Shown piece by piece: positions 6,887 to 14,667 of a DNA stretch of 39,523 nt. The stretch is from positions 1 through 39,523 of the forward strand of contig JAEZVV010000038.1 of the NCBI GenBank assembly GCA_023443095.1, given 5' to 3'. The position numbers were made by a program, and so were the translations under genes. Source of the DNA: Pseudomonadota bacterium (lineage in GTDB: Bacteria; Pseudomonadota; Gammaproteobacteria; Burkholderiales; Burkholderiaceae_F). Numbering within the stretch: position 1 is the stretch's first letter; each line of letters begins with the position of its first letter. The notes below the pieces were generated by a model that saw nothing but the letters and a program-made list of their open reading frames with translations, was not told the origin of the DNA and made no database searches.

Positions 6887-8893
6887 TCAGAAATGGATGC
6901 CGCGCATCAGGTTGGCCATGGCGATCTGGTCGGCCGTGGCCTTGGTCCTCTCGCCGGGCAGCTTGGCCGCATCGGAATCCGGGAACATGCGGAAGGTGGT
7001 GTTCATGATCACCTGCGCCACCCTGGGCGCGACCGCGTGCAACATCGCGCCGAACACGCCCAGCCGGGTGGCGATGCGCACCGGCTTGTAGACGACCGCC
7101 TGGACGATCATGTCGGCCGCCTCCTCCGGCGTGAGGGTGGGAACGCTGTCGTAGATCCGGGTCGGCGCGATCATCGGCGTCTTCACCAGCGGCATGTTGA
7201 TGGTGGTGAACTTGACGCCCATGTCGATGAACTCGCTCGCCGCGCAACTGGTCCAGGCGTCAAGTGCGCTCTTGGAAGCGACGTACGCCGAAAAGCGCGG
7301 CGCGTTGGTCAGCACCCCGATCGAGGAGATGTTGATCACCTGGCCGCTTTTCTTCTCCATCATGCGCGGCAACAGGCCCATCGTCAGGCGTAACGCGCCG
7401 AAATAATTGACCTGCATCGTGCGCTCGAAGTCGTGGAAGCGGTCGAAACTCGACTCGATGCCGCGACGGATCGAACGGCCGGCGTTGTTGATCAGGATGT
7501 CGACCCCGCCGTAGGTCTCGGTCGCCCAGGCAACCGCCTTGTCCGCGCCATCGTACGAGGCGATGTCAGCCGAAAACGTCACCACCGAGCCACCGTGCTC
7601 CTTGCCGGACTCGGCCACAAAACGCTCGATCTCGGCCTGTGCGTCGGCGAGTTTCTCGGGGTTGCGGGCAACGATGATAGTGATCGCTCCGGCCTCGGCG
7701 ATCTTCTTGGCCGCCGCTAGGCCTATCCCCGACGAGCCGCCGGTGATCAGGACCACCTTGCCCTGGACCTGCCCCTTGAGGGTGCGGTCGATCATCAGGT
7801 CGGGGTCGAGGTTGCGCTCCCAGTAATCCCACAAGACCCAGGCGTAGTCGGGCAGCCGCGGCACTTCGATGCCGCTGCCCTTTAACGTGAGGTTGGCCTG
7901 GCGCGCGTCGAAGCGGGTGGGATAGTTGACAAAGGTGAGGATGTCCTCCGGCAGGCCGAGGTCCTTCATCAGCGCGTCGCGCACCCGGCGCACCGGCGTC
8001 AGCGCCATCAGACCTTTTTTCAGTCCCTTGGGAATGAAGCCCAGCAGCGCGGCATTGATGCGCAAGCTCATTTGCGGCGCGTGAGCGGCCTTGCAGAAGA
8101 GGTTGAGCACATCGCCAATGCGGTAGGGCGTGGGGTCGACCAGATGGAAGGCCTGGCCGTCGCCCTCCTTGCGGTGAGCGATGTAGTCGGTCGCGTCGAC
8201 CACGAAATCGACCGGCACGATGTTGATGCGACCGCCCTCGAGCCCGATCACCGGCATCCACGGCGGCAGCAGCTTGCGGATCTTCTGGATCAGCTTGAAG
8301 AAGTAATAAGGGCCGTCGATCTTGTCCATCTCGCCGGTGCGGCTGTCGCCGACCACGAGGCCCGGGCGGTACACCCGCCACGCGGTCTTGCATTCGCGGC
8401 GGACGATTTTTTCGCTCTCGTGTTTGGAGGCGAAATACGGATGCTCGAGGTTCTCGGCCTCCTCGAACATGTCTTCGCGAAACACGCCTTCGTACATGCC
8501 GGCGGCGGCGATCGAACTCATGTGCTGGAAGCAGCCCGCGCCGATCTCGTTGGCCAGCTGTACCGCGTGGCGGGTACCTTCGATGTTGGCGACCAGCTGG
8601 CTTTGCGCGTCGGCCTTGAGGTCGTAGATCGCTGCGAGATGGAAGAAGTGCCGGATCTCTCCCTTGAGCTTCTTGATGTCGGCGGGCTTCAGTCCGAGCT
8701 TGGCTTGCGCCAGGTCGCCCACCACGGCGATCGCCCGTTTGGCGTCGACGCCCCAGTATTCGAGCAGTTCCGGCACCTTGTCGCGGCTTTCCTCTCGGAT
8801 CAGGAAATGGACAACCGAACCGCGCCGAGCCAGCAGTTTCTTCACCAAACGTTTGCCGATGAAACCGCTTGCTCCCGTGACGAAATAGCCCAT
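6887..8893 (-). CDS. Two-domain fatty acyl-CoA reductase (fatty alcohol forming)
   Basis: This 668-residue fusion of two short-chain dehydrogenase/reductase domains matches, along its full length, the layout and much of the sequence I know of Marinobacter FACoAR (Maqu_2507), which reduces fatty acyl-CoA to fatty aldehyde and then alcohol with NADPH. The N-terminal extended SDR has TGASGFIG (6-13) and an active-site Y153-x3-K157 (YFASK). The C-terminal classical SDR has TGGSSGIG (384-391), NNAG (469-472), SS at 523-524 and Y537-x3-K541 (YVASK). The linker DYWERNLDPDL and the C-terminal MNTTFRMFPDS are also conserved. The ATG at 8893 follows a strong GGAGGAGGT site. Fatty alcohol is the co-substrate of the wax ester synthase at 14.7 kb. 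The activity is inferred from homology. Confidence 0.9.
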   Translation of the reverse strand: MGYFVTGASGFIGKRLVKKLLARRGSVVHFLIREESRDKVPELLEYWGVDAKRAIAVVGDLAQAKLGLKPADIKKLKGEIRHFFHLAAIYDLKADAQSQLVANIEGTRHAVQLANEIGAGCFQHMSSIAAAGMYEGVFREDMFEEAENLEHPYFASKHESEKIVRRECKTAWRVYRPGLVVGDSRTGEMDKIDGPYYFFKLIQKIRKLLPPWMPVIGLEGGRINIVPVDFVVDATDYIAHRKEGDGQAFHLVDPTPYRIGDVLNLFCKAAHAPQMSLRINAALLGFIPKGLKKGLMALTPVRRVRDALMKDLGLPEDILTFVNYPTRFDARQANLTLKGSGIEVPRLPDYAWVLWDYWERNLDPDLMIDRTLKGQVQGKVVLITGGSSGIGLAAAKKIAEAGAITIIVARNPEKLADAQAEIERFVAESGKEHGGSVVTFSADIASYDGADKAVAWATETYGGVDILINNAGRSIRRGIESSFDRFHDFERTMQVNYFGALRLTMGLLPRMMEKKSGQVINISSIGVLTNAPRFSAYVASKSALDAWTSCAASEFIDMGVKFTTINMPLVKTPMIAPTRIYDSVPTLTPEEAADMIVQAVVYKPVRIATRLGVFGAMLHAVAPRVAQVIMNTTFRMFPDSDAAKLPGERTKATADQIAMANLMRGIHF

Positions 8894-8998
8894 GGGTGAC
8901 CTCCTCCATTGAATGGGCGTGCCCTCCCTCGGCACTTGAAGCCAGTGTATTCCCGCGCCACCCAACACAAAACCAGTGTCGTTTCGGGGCCAAACCGC

Positions 8999-9014
8999 TA
9001 GAGCCCCGGCTCTA
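8999..9014. promoter_or_regulatory. Inverted repeat between the divergent reductase and phasin genes (candidate operator)
   Basis: TAGAGCC and GGCTCTA form a perfect 7-2-7 inverted repeat in the 206-base divergent intergenic region. The size and symmetry suit a dimeric repressor such as the TetR protein encoded at 11.1 kb. No repeat of the motif was noticed elsewhere, so the regulator is a guess. The same region holds a direct repeat of CCAGTGT (8942 and 8983). Confidence 0.45.
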
Positions 9015-9099
9015 TGCGAACGCCTGTTCTGTCGCGAGCGAGCTACCTAGACTGCACGAGTAGAAAGTCGTAATCCCACCCTGGAGGAAGGAGAGGCAA

Positions 9100-9678
9100 A
9101 TGGCGAGGAAGCTCAAAGCAACAGCTCGTGCCAAGGACACTCAACTGGCGGCGGCGGTGAAGGATTCCGCGCAGCAGATCTGGCTCGCCGGCCTGGGAGC
9201 GTATGCCAAGGCTCAGGACGAAGGCGGCAAGGTATTCGACGCGCTTGTGCGCGAAGGCACCTCGATCCAGAAACGCACGATGAAGGTGACCGAGGACAAG
9301 GTGAACGAAGTGACGAGCAAAGTGACCAAGGCCGCGACCCGGCTCACGAAGCAGGCCAACGGCACCTGGGACAAGCTCGAAGGCGTTTTCGAGCAGCGCG
9401 TCGAACGCGCCCTGGCCCGCCTCGGCGTTCCGACCAACAAGGAAGTGGCCGCCCTGGCCAAGCGTGTCGAACAGCTCACTGCCAGCGTGCAGACGCTGAC
9501 CAAGTCGAGCAAGCCGGCGCGGGCCGCCAAGGCCCCCGCCGCCAAAGCTTCGCCCGCCCGGACGGCCAAGGCCGCCAAGAAGCCGGCCAAGGTCGTCGCC
9601 AAGGCGGTCAAGGCCGTCAAACGCGTCGCCCGCAAGGCAGTGCAAGCCGCCGCGCCCGAAACGCCGACGGCAAGCTAA
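9100..9678 (+). CDS. PhaF/PhaI-family phasin (polyhydroxyalkanoate granule-associated protein)
   Basis: This is a 192-residue granule-surface protein. Residues about 15-125 hold the phasin domain (AQQIWLAGLGAYAKAQDEGGKVFDALVREG, typical of the PhaF/PhaI family) followed by a long amphipathic, coiled-coil-like helix. The C-terminal 55 residues are a lysine/alanine/proline repeat tail (AAKAPAAKA, AKKPAKV, KAVKAVK) like histone H1 and like PhaF of Pseudomonas, where the tail binds DNA and helps distribute granules at cell division. The ATG follows a strong GGAGGAAGGAGAGG. It heads a plus-strand series with a patatin-like lipase, a TetR regulator and a TPR protein. It could coat lipid as well as PHA inclusions; the sequence does not decide. 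Confidence 0.9.
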   Translation: MARKLKATARAKDTQLAAAVKDSAQQIWLAGLGAYAKAQDEGGKVFDALVREGTSIQKRTMKVTEDKVNEVTSKVTKAATRLTKQANGTWDKLEGVFEQRVERALARLGVPTNKEVAALAKRVEQLTASVQTLTKSSKPARAAKAPAAKASPARTAKAAKKPAKVVAKAVKAVKRVARKAVQAAAPETPTAS

Positions 9679-9697
9679 GCTAGACCCGAAGCAGCAG

Positions 9698-9723
9698 CGG
9701 CCGGTGCCGAGCCGGCCGTCTTT
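9698..9723 (+). terminator. Weak intrinsic terminator after the phasin gene
   Basis: CGGCCGG/CCGGCCG forms a 7-bp stem with a 7-base loop, followed by TCTTTC. The short U-run suggests partial termination, so the phasin would be made in excess and the patatin gene transcribed by readthrough. The hairpin ends about 20 bases before the patatin start. Confidence 0.55.
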
Positions 9724-9740
9724 CGCTCTCCTGGAGGCGC

Positions 9741-11066
9741 ATGGTTCAACAGCAGGCGCAGGTAAACCAGGCAGCACCTTCGGCAGAAACCTTTGCCGGC
9801 CTGAGCATCGTTCAGCGCGCCTCGCAACCGCGGCGGCGCCAGCGCCCCCGCATCGGTGTGGCGCTCGCCGGCGGCGGCCCGCTCGGTGCGATATACGAAA
9901 TCGGCGCGCTGGCGGCCCTGGCCGAATCGCTGGCGGGCCTCGACTTCAACGAGGCTGATGTCTACGTCGGCGTCAGCGCGGGCGGCTTCATCGCCGCCGG
10001 GCTGGCCAACGGCATCACTCCCCACCAGTTCTCGCGTTTTTTCATCGAAGGCGATCGTTCGTTCGACCACTTCGATCCGACCATGCTGCTGCGGCCGGCA
10101 CTGGGCGAATACGCCCGCCGCGTCGCTTCCCTGCCGCCGCTGATGGCAGGCGCCGCGTTCGAGTGGCTGGTGGGCGGCCGCCAGTTGATGAGCGCCTTCG
10201 AGCGGCTGGGCCGCGCAATTCCGACCGGGCTTTTTTCGGGCGAAGAAGTCGACCGCTATCTGGCCCGGGTCTTCAGCCAGCCGGGGCGCAGCAACGACTT
10301 CCACAAACTGGCCCACAAGCTGTACCTGGTGGCGACCAACCTCGACACCGGCGCTTCGGTCACCTTCGGCGCCAAAGGTCATGCGGCCGTGCCGATCTCG
10401 CGCGCGGTGCAGGCCACCGCCGCGCTGCCCGGACTGTTCCCGCCGGTCGAGATCCACGGCAGCCATTACGTCGACGGCGCCCTGCGCAAGACCTTGCACG
10501 CCTCGGTCGCGCTCGAGGAAGATCTCGACCTGCTGATCTGCCTCAATCCGCTGGTGCCTTACGACGCCAGCCCCGAAGCGCAGGGCCACCGTTCCGATCC
10601 GCGTTCGATGCACCGCCTGGTCGAAGGCGGCCTGCCCGTGGTGCTGGCGCAGACCTTCCGCTCGATCATCCATTCGCGCCTGGGTGCGGGCATGGAGCGT
10701 TATCGCAGCGCCTACCCGCACACCGACATCCTGCTGCTTGAACCCAGCCGTGCCGACGCGGCGATGTTTTTCACCAACCTCTTCTCGTATTCGAACCGTC
10801 GCCGGCTGTGTGAACACGCTTACCAGAAAACCCGCCACGACCTCTGGGTGCGCCGCCACGAACTCGCCCCCCTGTTGCGACGCCACGGCGTCGAACTGGT
10901 AACCGAGGTCCTGGCCGACCGCAACATGAGCTTGGTCAAAAGTCTGCGGCAACGGCGTTCGGGCTGGTTCGAAAGCGCAGCCAGCGACGCTACGCGTTCC
11001 CTGGAACACACACTGGATGATCTGGAACGGTGGCTTCGCTTGACCCATCCCGGCTTGCCCGCATAA
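9741..11066 (+). CDS. Patatin-like phospholipase family protein
   Basis: This is a 441-residue serine hydrolase with a patatin fold. The oxyanion-hole motif GGGPLG is at residues 44-49, the nucleophile elbow GVSAG at 77-81 (Ser79), and the second member of the Ser-Asp dyad in DGA at 245-247 (Asp245). The catalytic set is complete, so activity on acyl esters is expected. There is no signal peptide; the first 35 residues are polar and arginine-rich, suggesting a cytoplasmic or membrane-surface enzyme. The C-terminal 190 residues lie outside the catalytic core. The ATG follows CTGGAGGCGC. Its place between a phasin and a TetR regulator suggests work on storage lipid or membrane lipid at inclusions, but the substrate is unknown. 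Confidence 0.87.
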   Translation: MVQQQAQVNQAAPSAETFAGLSIVQRASQPRRRQRPRIGVALAGGGPLGAIYEIGALAALAESLAGLDFNEADVYVGVSAGGFIAAGLANGITPHQFSRFFIEGDRSFDHFDPTMLLRPALGEYARRVASLPPLMAGAAFEWLVGGRQLMSAFERLGRAIPTGLFSGEEVDRYLARVFSQPGRSNDFHKLAHKLYLVATNLDTGASVTFGAKGHAAVPISRAVQATAALPGLFPPVEIHGSHYVDGALRKTLHASVALEEDLDLLICLNPLVPYDASPEAQGHRSDPRSMHRLVEGGLPVVLAQTFRSIIHSRLGAGMERYRSAYPHTDILLLEPSRADAAMFFTNLFSYSNRRRLCEHAYQKTRHDLWVRRHELAPLLRRHGVELVTEVLADRNMSLVKSLRQRRSGWFESAASDATRSLEHTLDDLERWLRLTHPGLPA

Positions 11067-11132
11067 AGCCTGCGGTATCCTCGCTTGCATAATCCTGCGG
11101 ACACGCTGGCCGAGCGGCCGGCTCGGAACTAC

Positions 11133-11792
11133 ATGGAACGCAAGCCTCCGCGTCGCACCCGCGAACGCATCCTTGAGCTGTCCCTGCGTCTGTTCAACGA
11201 CTTCGGCGAACCCAATGTCAATACGACACTGATAGCCGAGGAAATGAACATCAGTCCCGGCAATCTCTACTACCACTTCAAGAACAAGGACGACATCATC
11301 AATTGTCTGTTCCAGCAGTTCGAGAAAGAGATCGACCGCCTGCTGCGCATTCCCTCCGAACGCAGCGCCAACGTCGAGGATGCCTGGCTTTATCTGCACA
11401 TGTTGTTCGAGCTGATCTGGAAGTACCGCTTCTTCTATCGCGATCTCAACAACCTGCTCGCCAACAACCGCACTCTTGAGCTCAAGTTCAAGCAGCTGAT
11501 GCAGCAGAAGGTGAAGGTCGCCCGCACCCTGCTCGAAGGGCTCAAGCGCAGCGGCGAGTTCACCGCCAGCAATGCCGTGATGGAAGCCCTCGCCACCAAC
11601 ATGGTGCTGGTCGCCACATACTGGCTGTCTTATTCCTATGTGCTGGAGCCACGCAAGCTCAACGAACCGGCGGTGATGGGCGCTGCCCTGTCACGCGGCT
11701 GCTACCAGGTGCTGGCTCTGGCCGCGCCGCATTTCTCCGGCGCCTCGCACGAACTCTTCACCAAGCTGGCGGCCGAATACCTGAAGGACTGA
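11133..11792 (+). CDS. TetR-family transcriptional regulator
   Basis: This is a 219-residue regulator. The N-terminal helix-turn-helix is clear (RERILELSLRLFNDFGEPNVNTTLIAEEMNIS, then GNLYYHFKNKDDII at about residues 15-60). The remaining helical domain (YLHMLFELIWKYRFFYRDLNNLLANN) resembles the ligand/dimer domain of TetR proteins seen near lipid and PHA genes in proteobacteria. The ATG at 11133 is preferred over an in-frame TTG at 11085 because it leads straight into the HTH domain; the ribosome site is weak. It lies 66 bases after the patatin gene and 22 before the TPR gene. It may control this cluster, as PhaD does in Pseudomonas, with an acyl-CoA as possible ligand; that is inference. 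Confidence 0.88.
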   Translation: MERKPPRRTRERILELSLRLFNDFGEPNVNTTLIAEEMNISPGNLYYHFKNKDDIINCLFQQFEKEIDRLLRIPSERSANVEDAWLYLHMLFELIWKYRFFYRDLNNLLANNRTLELKFKQLMQQKVKVARTLLEGLKRSGEFTASNAVMEALATNMVLVATYWLSYSYVLEPRKLNEPAVMGAALSRGCYQVLALAAPHFSGASHELFTKLAAEYLKD

Positions 11793-11814
11793 CAACAACG
11801 AAGGGAGGATCGTG

Positions 11815-12594
11815 ATGGCAAAGGGCTGGGCGAAGTTTCCGTATCAGGACAAGACCTTCCAATACACCGCGGCAACACTGAAAAAGGCCTGGCCCGAACT
11901 GCACCGAGGCGATGCCGAGCCCTGGCCCAAGGACGAGGCCGTGCTCGACGCCTGGATCGCCTTCCATGCGGGCGATTTCCAGAAGGCCCATGAACTCGGC
12001 CTCGCTGCCGGTGGCGCCGGCATCACCGTCGCCAACAAGGCACAGGCGATCTACGCCACCTACCTCGAAGACAACGAGGCGCGTCGGCTCGAGACCTTCG
12101 AGAAAGTCGCCGCCCGCGCGCTCGAACAACAAGCGACCGACCCCAAGAACCCGAATGCGTATTACTGGCAGGCCTATGCGCTGGGCCGCTACGCGCAGGG
12201 GATCTCGGTCGCCAAGGCCCTCGCCGCAGGCATCGGGGGCAAGGTCAAGTCCGCGCTCGACACCGCCATCAAGCTTCAGCCCAAACACGCCGACGCCCAG
12301 GTCGCCAGCGGCGCCTGGCACGCCGAAATCATCGACAAGGTCGGTGCCATGATGGGCGGATTGACCTACGGCGCGAAAAAGGACCTCGCCCTTAAACATT
12401 ACGAAGCCGCGCTCCGGCTCAACCCCGGCTCGGCAATCGCCAAGGTCGAGTTCGCCAATGGCCTGGTCATGCTCGAGGGCAAAAAAGCGCTGGCGCGCGC
12501 CGAAGAGTTGTACGGCGAAGCCGCCGCCACCGAACCGCGCGACTCGATGGAGAAACTCGACGTCGAACTGGCGCGAGCCGAGCTTGAGGACTGA
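11815..12594 (+). CDS. Tetratricopeptide-repeat protein of unknown function
   Basis: This is a 259-residue, probably cytoplasmic protein without signal peptide or membrane segment. Helical repeats resembling TPR units are visible: DAWIAFHAGDFQKAHELGLAAG, NAYYWQAYALGRYAQGIS, KSALDTAIKLQPKHADAQVASGAW, and a clearer one ALKHYEAALRLNPGSAIAKVEFANGL. Such repeats usually mediate protein contacts. The ATG at 11815 has a good GGGAGG site; the GTG one codon before is less well spaced. It ends the plus-strand run that starts at the phasin and is followed by a terminator. The exact role is not recognisable. Its context makes it a candidate scaffold on storage granules. Confidence 0.8.
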   Translation: MAKGWAKFPYQDKTFQYTAATLKKAWPELHRGDAEPWPKDEAVLDAWIAFHAGDFQKAHELGLAAGGAGITVANKAQAIYATYLEDNEARRLETFEKVAARALEQQATDPKNPNAYYWQAYALGRYAQGISVAKALAAGIGGKVKSALDTAIKLQPKHADAQVASGAWHAEIIDKVGAMMGGLTYGAKKDLALKHYEAALRLNPGSAIAKVEFANGLVMLEGKKALARAEELYGEAAATEPRDSMEKLDVELARAELED

Positions 12595-12616
12595 ACTCAA
12601 CCCAACCCAGCCCAAG

Positions 12617-12650
12617 AGGGCCGCCATAGGAAAGAGGCGGCCCTTCTTCC
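12617..12650 (+). terminator. Intrinsic terminator after the TPR gene
   Basis: A perfect 9-bp stem (AGGGCCGCC/GGCGGCCCT, 10-base loop) is followed by TCTTCC. It begins 22 bases past the stop codon of the TPR gene and closes the phasin-patatin-TetR-TPR run. Confidence 0.72.
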
Positions 12651-12875
12651 CTGCAGACCCAGACCTCTGAACTGCGATCCCGGCCGTGTCTCGCTCCCGC
12701 TGATGAGGGGCGAGAACTAGGCGGCAGCATCCCGATCGCATGCCGGCAAAATATCGATCGACTATCTCCCGCACGCCCGAACCCGAGCCACGACTGCTAG
12801 CGCTGAACCGCCCTAAGGACGGCGCCCCGAAACCCGACCGCCATCCCGCGCCGCCGTCCCAACTCACGAAAGCTC

Positions 12876-14618
12876 ATGGAACATTCGATTCCTCTCATCA
12901 CCACGCTCGCTGCGGGGTTCGGCATCGCGCTTATCCTCGGTTTTCTCGCCGAGCGGATCAAGATTCCGGCGCTGGTGGGCTATCTGCTCGCGGGGATCTG
13001 CATCGGTCCGGCCACTCCCGGTTTTGTCGCCGACGTCAGCATCGCTTCGCAGTTGTCGGAAATCGGCGTCATGCTGCTGATGTTCGGGGTCGGCTTGCAT
13101 TTCTCGCTCAAGGATCTGCTCGCGGTGCGGCGCATCGCCGTTCCCGGCGCGGTCGTGCAGATGAGCCTCGCCACCGCGCTAGGCATGCTCGTCGCCTGGT
13201 CCTGGGGCTGGGACTGGGGCAGCGGGCTGGTTTTCGGCCTCTCCCTGTCGTGTGCCAGCACGGTGGTCCTGCTGAAGGCGATGGAGGCCCGGGGCGCGCT
13301 CGAAAGCATGAACGGGCGAATCGCGGTGGGATGGCTGGTGGTCGAGGATCTCGCCACCGTCCTCGTGCTGGTGCTGATGCCGCCCCTGGCCGGGATCCTG
13401 AGCAACTCGTCCGCCCCGGCCTCGACCCCAACCCCTTCTCTATGGTTGACCATAGGCCAGACGCTGCTGCAGGTCTCGATCTTCGTAGGGCTGATGCTGA
13501 TCGCTGGGCGCCGCATCCTGCCCTGGCTGTTGTGGCAGGTGGCACGGACCGGATCGCGCGAACTCTTCACCTTGTCGGTGGTCGCCTCGGCGATCGGAAT
13601 TGCTTACGGCGCGGCGGCGCTGTTCAACGTGTCCTTCGCCCTGGGTGCGTTTTTCGCCGGTATGGTGATGCGCGAATCGGAGTTCAGCCACCGGGCCGCC
13701 GAGGAGTCGCTGCCCTTGCGCGACGCCTTTTCAGTACTGTTTTTCGTCGCCGTCGGCATGTTGTTCGAACCTGCCATCGTGATCGAGCAGCCCCTGCATG
13801 TGCTGGCCGTGATCGCGATCATCATCTTCGGCAAGTCGATCGCAGCGCTGGTACTGGTGCTGGCCTTGCGTTACCCGCTGAACACGGCCCTGGTCGTCGC
13901 CGTCAGCCTGGCGCAGATCGGCGAATTCTCGTTCATCCTCGCCGGACTGGGAACGACGCTCGGCCTCCTGCCCGCCGAAGGCATGAGCCTGGTGCTGGCC
14001 GGGGCGCTGATTTCGATCGCCTTGAATCCGCTGCTCTTCATCGCCATCGCCCCGGTCCAGCGCTGGCTCCTGGAGCGCTCCGAGTTCGCCCGGCGGCTCG
14101 AGCGCAGGGAGGATCCGTACGCCGAACTCCCCATGAGCACGGCCCGCAAGTACCTCGAGGGCCAGGTGGTGCTGGTTGGATTCGGACGGGTCGGCCGCCG
14201 GATCGCAAGCGCCCTCGACGCTCGCGGAGTTCCCTACGTCGTTGCCGAGGAGAACCGCGAACTGGTCGAATCCCTGCGCCAGAAGGGCCTTGCTGCAGTC
14301 TCGGGGAACGCTTCCGACCCGGCGGTATTGATCCAGGCGCATATCGCACATGCGGCCATGCTGGTCGTCGCCACCCCCGACCCGATCGACATGCGCCGGA
14401 TCGTGGACACGGCGCGCACCCTCAACCCGGGCATCGAGGTGGTGCTGCGGACCCACGGCGAAGACGAGTCGCGCCTGTTGCGCCAGGACGGCATCGGCAC
14501 CGTCTTTTTCGGCGAGGAGGAACTCGCCAGGGGCATGACCAGCCACATCCTCGACCGCTTCGCACCGGCCGGCGCTCACCCGCCGGCCGCTCCTCCGCCC
14601 CCGGACAGCCGCTCTTGA
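12876..14618 (+). CDS. YbaL/KefB-type monovalent cation:proton antiporter with TrkA-N domain
   Basis: This is a 580-residue CPA2-family transporter. Residues 1-395 form about twelve membrane helices with family motifs (LGFLAERIKIPALVGYLLAG, VVEDLATV, FALGAFFAGMVMRESEFSH). Residues about 420-560 are a Rossmann TrkA-N domain (VLVGFGRVGRRIASAL, then VVATPDPIDMRRIVDTAR) that senses nucleotides. The YbaL branch fits best in length and architecture; it is thought to move K+ out in exchange for H+ and to help against acid or electrophile stress. There is no clear ribosome site beyond GAAAG before the ATG. The 230 bases upstream hold no gene, and it converges on the acyltransferase gene 49 bases later. 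No functional tie to lipid storage is evident. Confidence 0.9.
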   Translation: MEHSIPLITTLAAGFGIALILGFLAERIKIPALVGYLLAGICIGPATPGFVADVSIASQLSEIGVMLLMFGVGLHFSLKDLLAVRRIAVPGAVVQMSLATALGMLVAWSWGWDWGSGLVFGLSLSCASTVVLLKAMEARGALESMNGRIAVGWLVVEDLATVLVLVLMPPLAGILSNSSAPASTPTPSLWLTIGQTLLQVSIFVGLMLIAGRRILPWLLWQVARTGSRELFTLSVVASAIGIAYGAAALFNVSFALGAFFAGMVMRESEFSHRAAEESLPLRDAFSVLFFVAVGMLFEPAIVIEQPLHVLAVIAIIIFGKSIAALVLVLALRYPLNTALVVAVSLAQIGEFSFILAGLGTTLGLLPAEGMSLVLAGALISIALNPLLFIAIAPVQRWLLERSEFARRLERREDPYAELPMSTARKYLEGQVVLVGFGRVGRRIASALDARGVPYVVAEENRELVESLRQKGLAAVSGNASDPAVLIQAHIAHAAMLVVATPDPIDMRRIVDTARTLNPGIEVVLRTHGEDESRLLRQDGIGTVFFGEEELARGMTSHILDRFAPAGAHPPAAPPPPDSRS

Positions 14619-14667
14619 CCCGGGCTCGAGTCTGGGTCCCGGCCCCGGCTTCTTGGCGGATCGGTCT

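Noticed and set aside
9675..11399. 574-codon minus-strand frame opposite the patatin and TetR genes
   Set aside because: The patatin motifs and TetR domain on the plus strand, both with good starts, explain the region.
14619..14667. Terminator between the converging antiporter and WS/DGAT genes
   Set aside because: The sequence is GC-rich with only imperfect pairing and no U-run on either strand.
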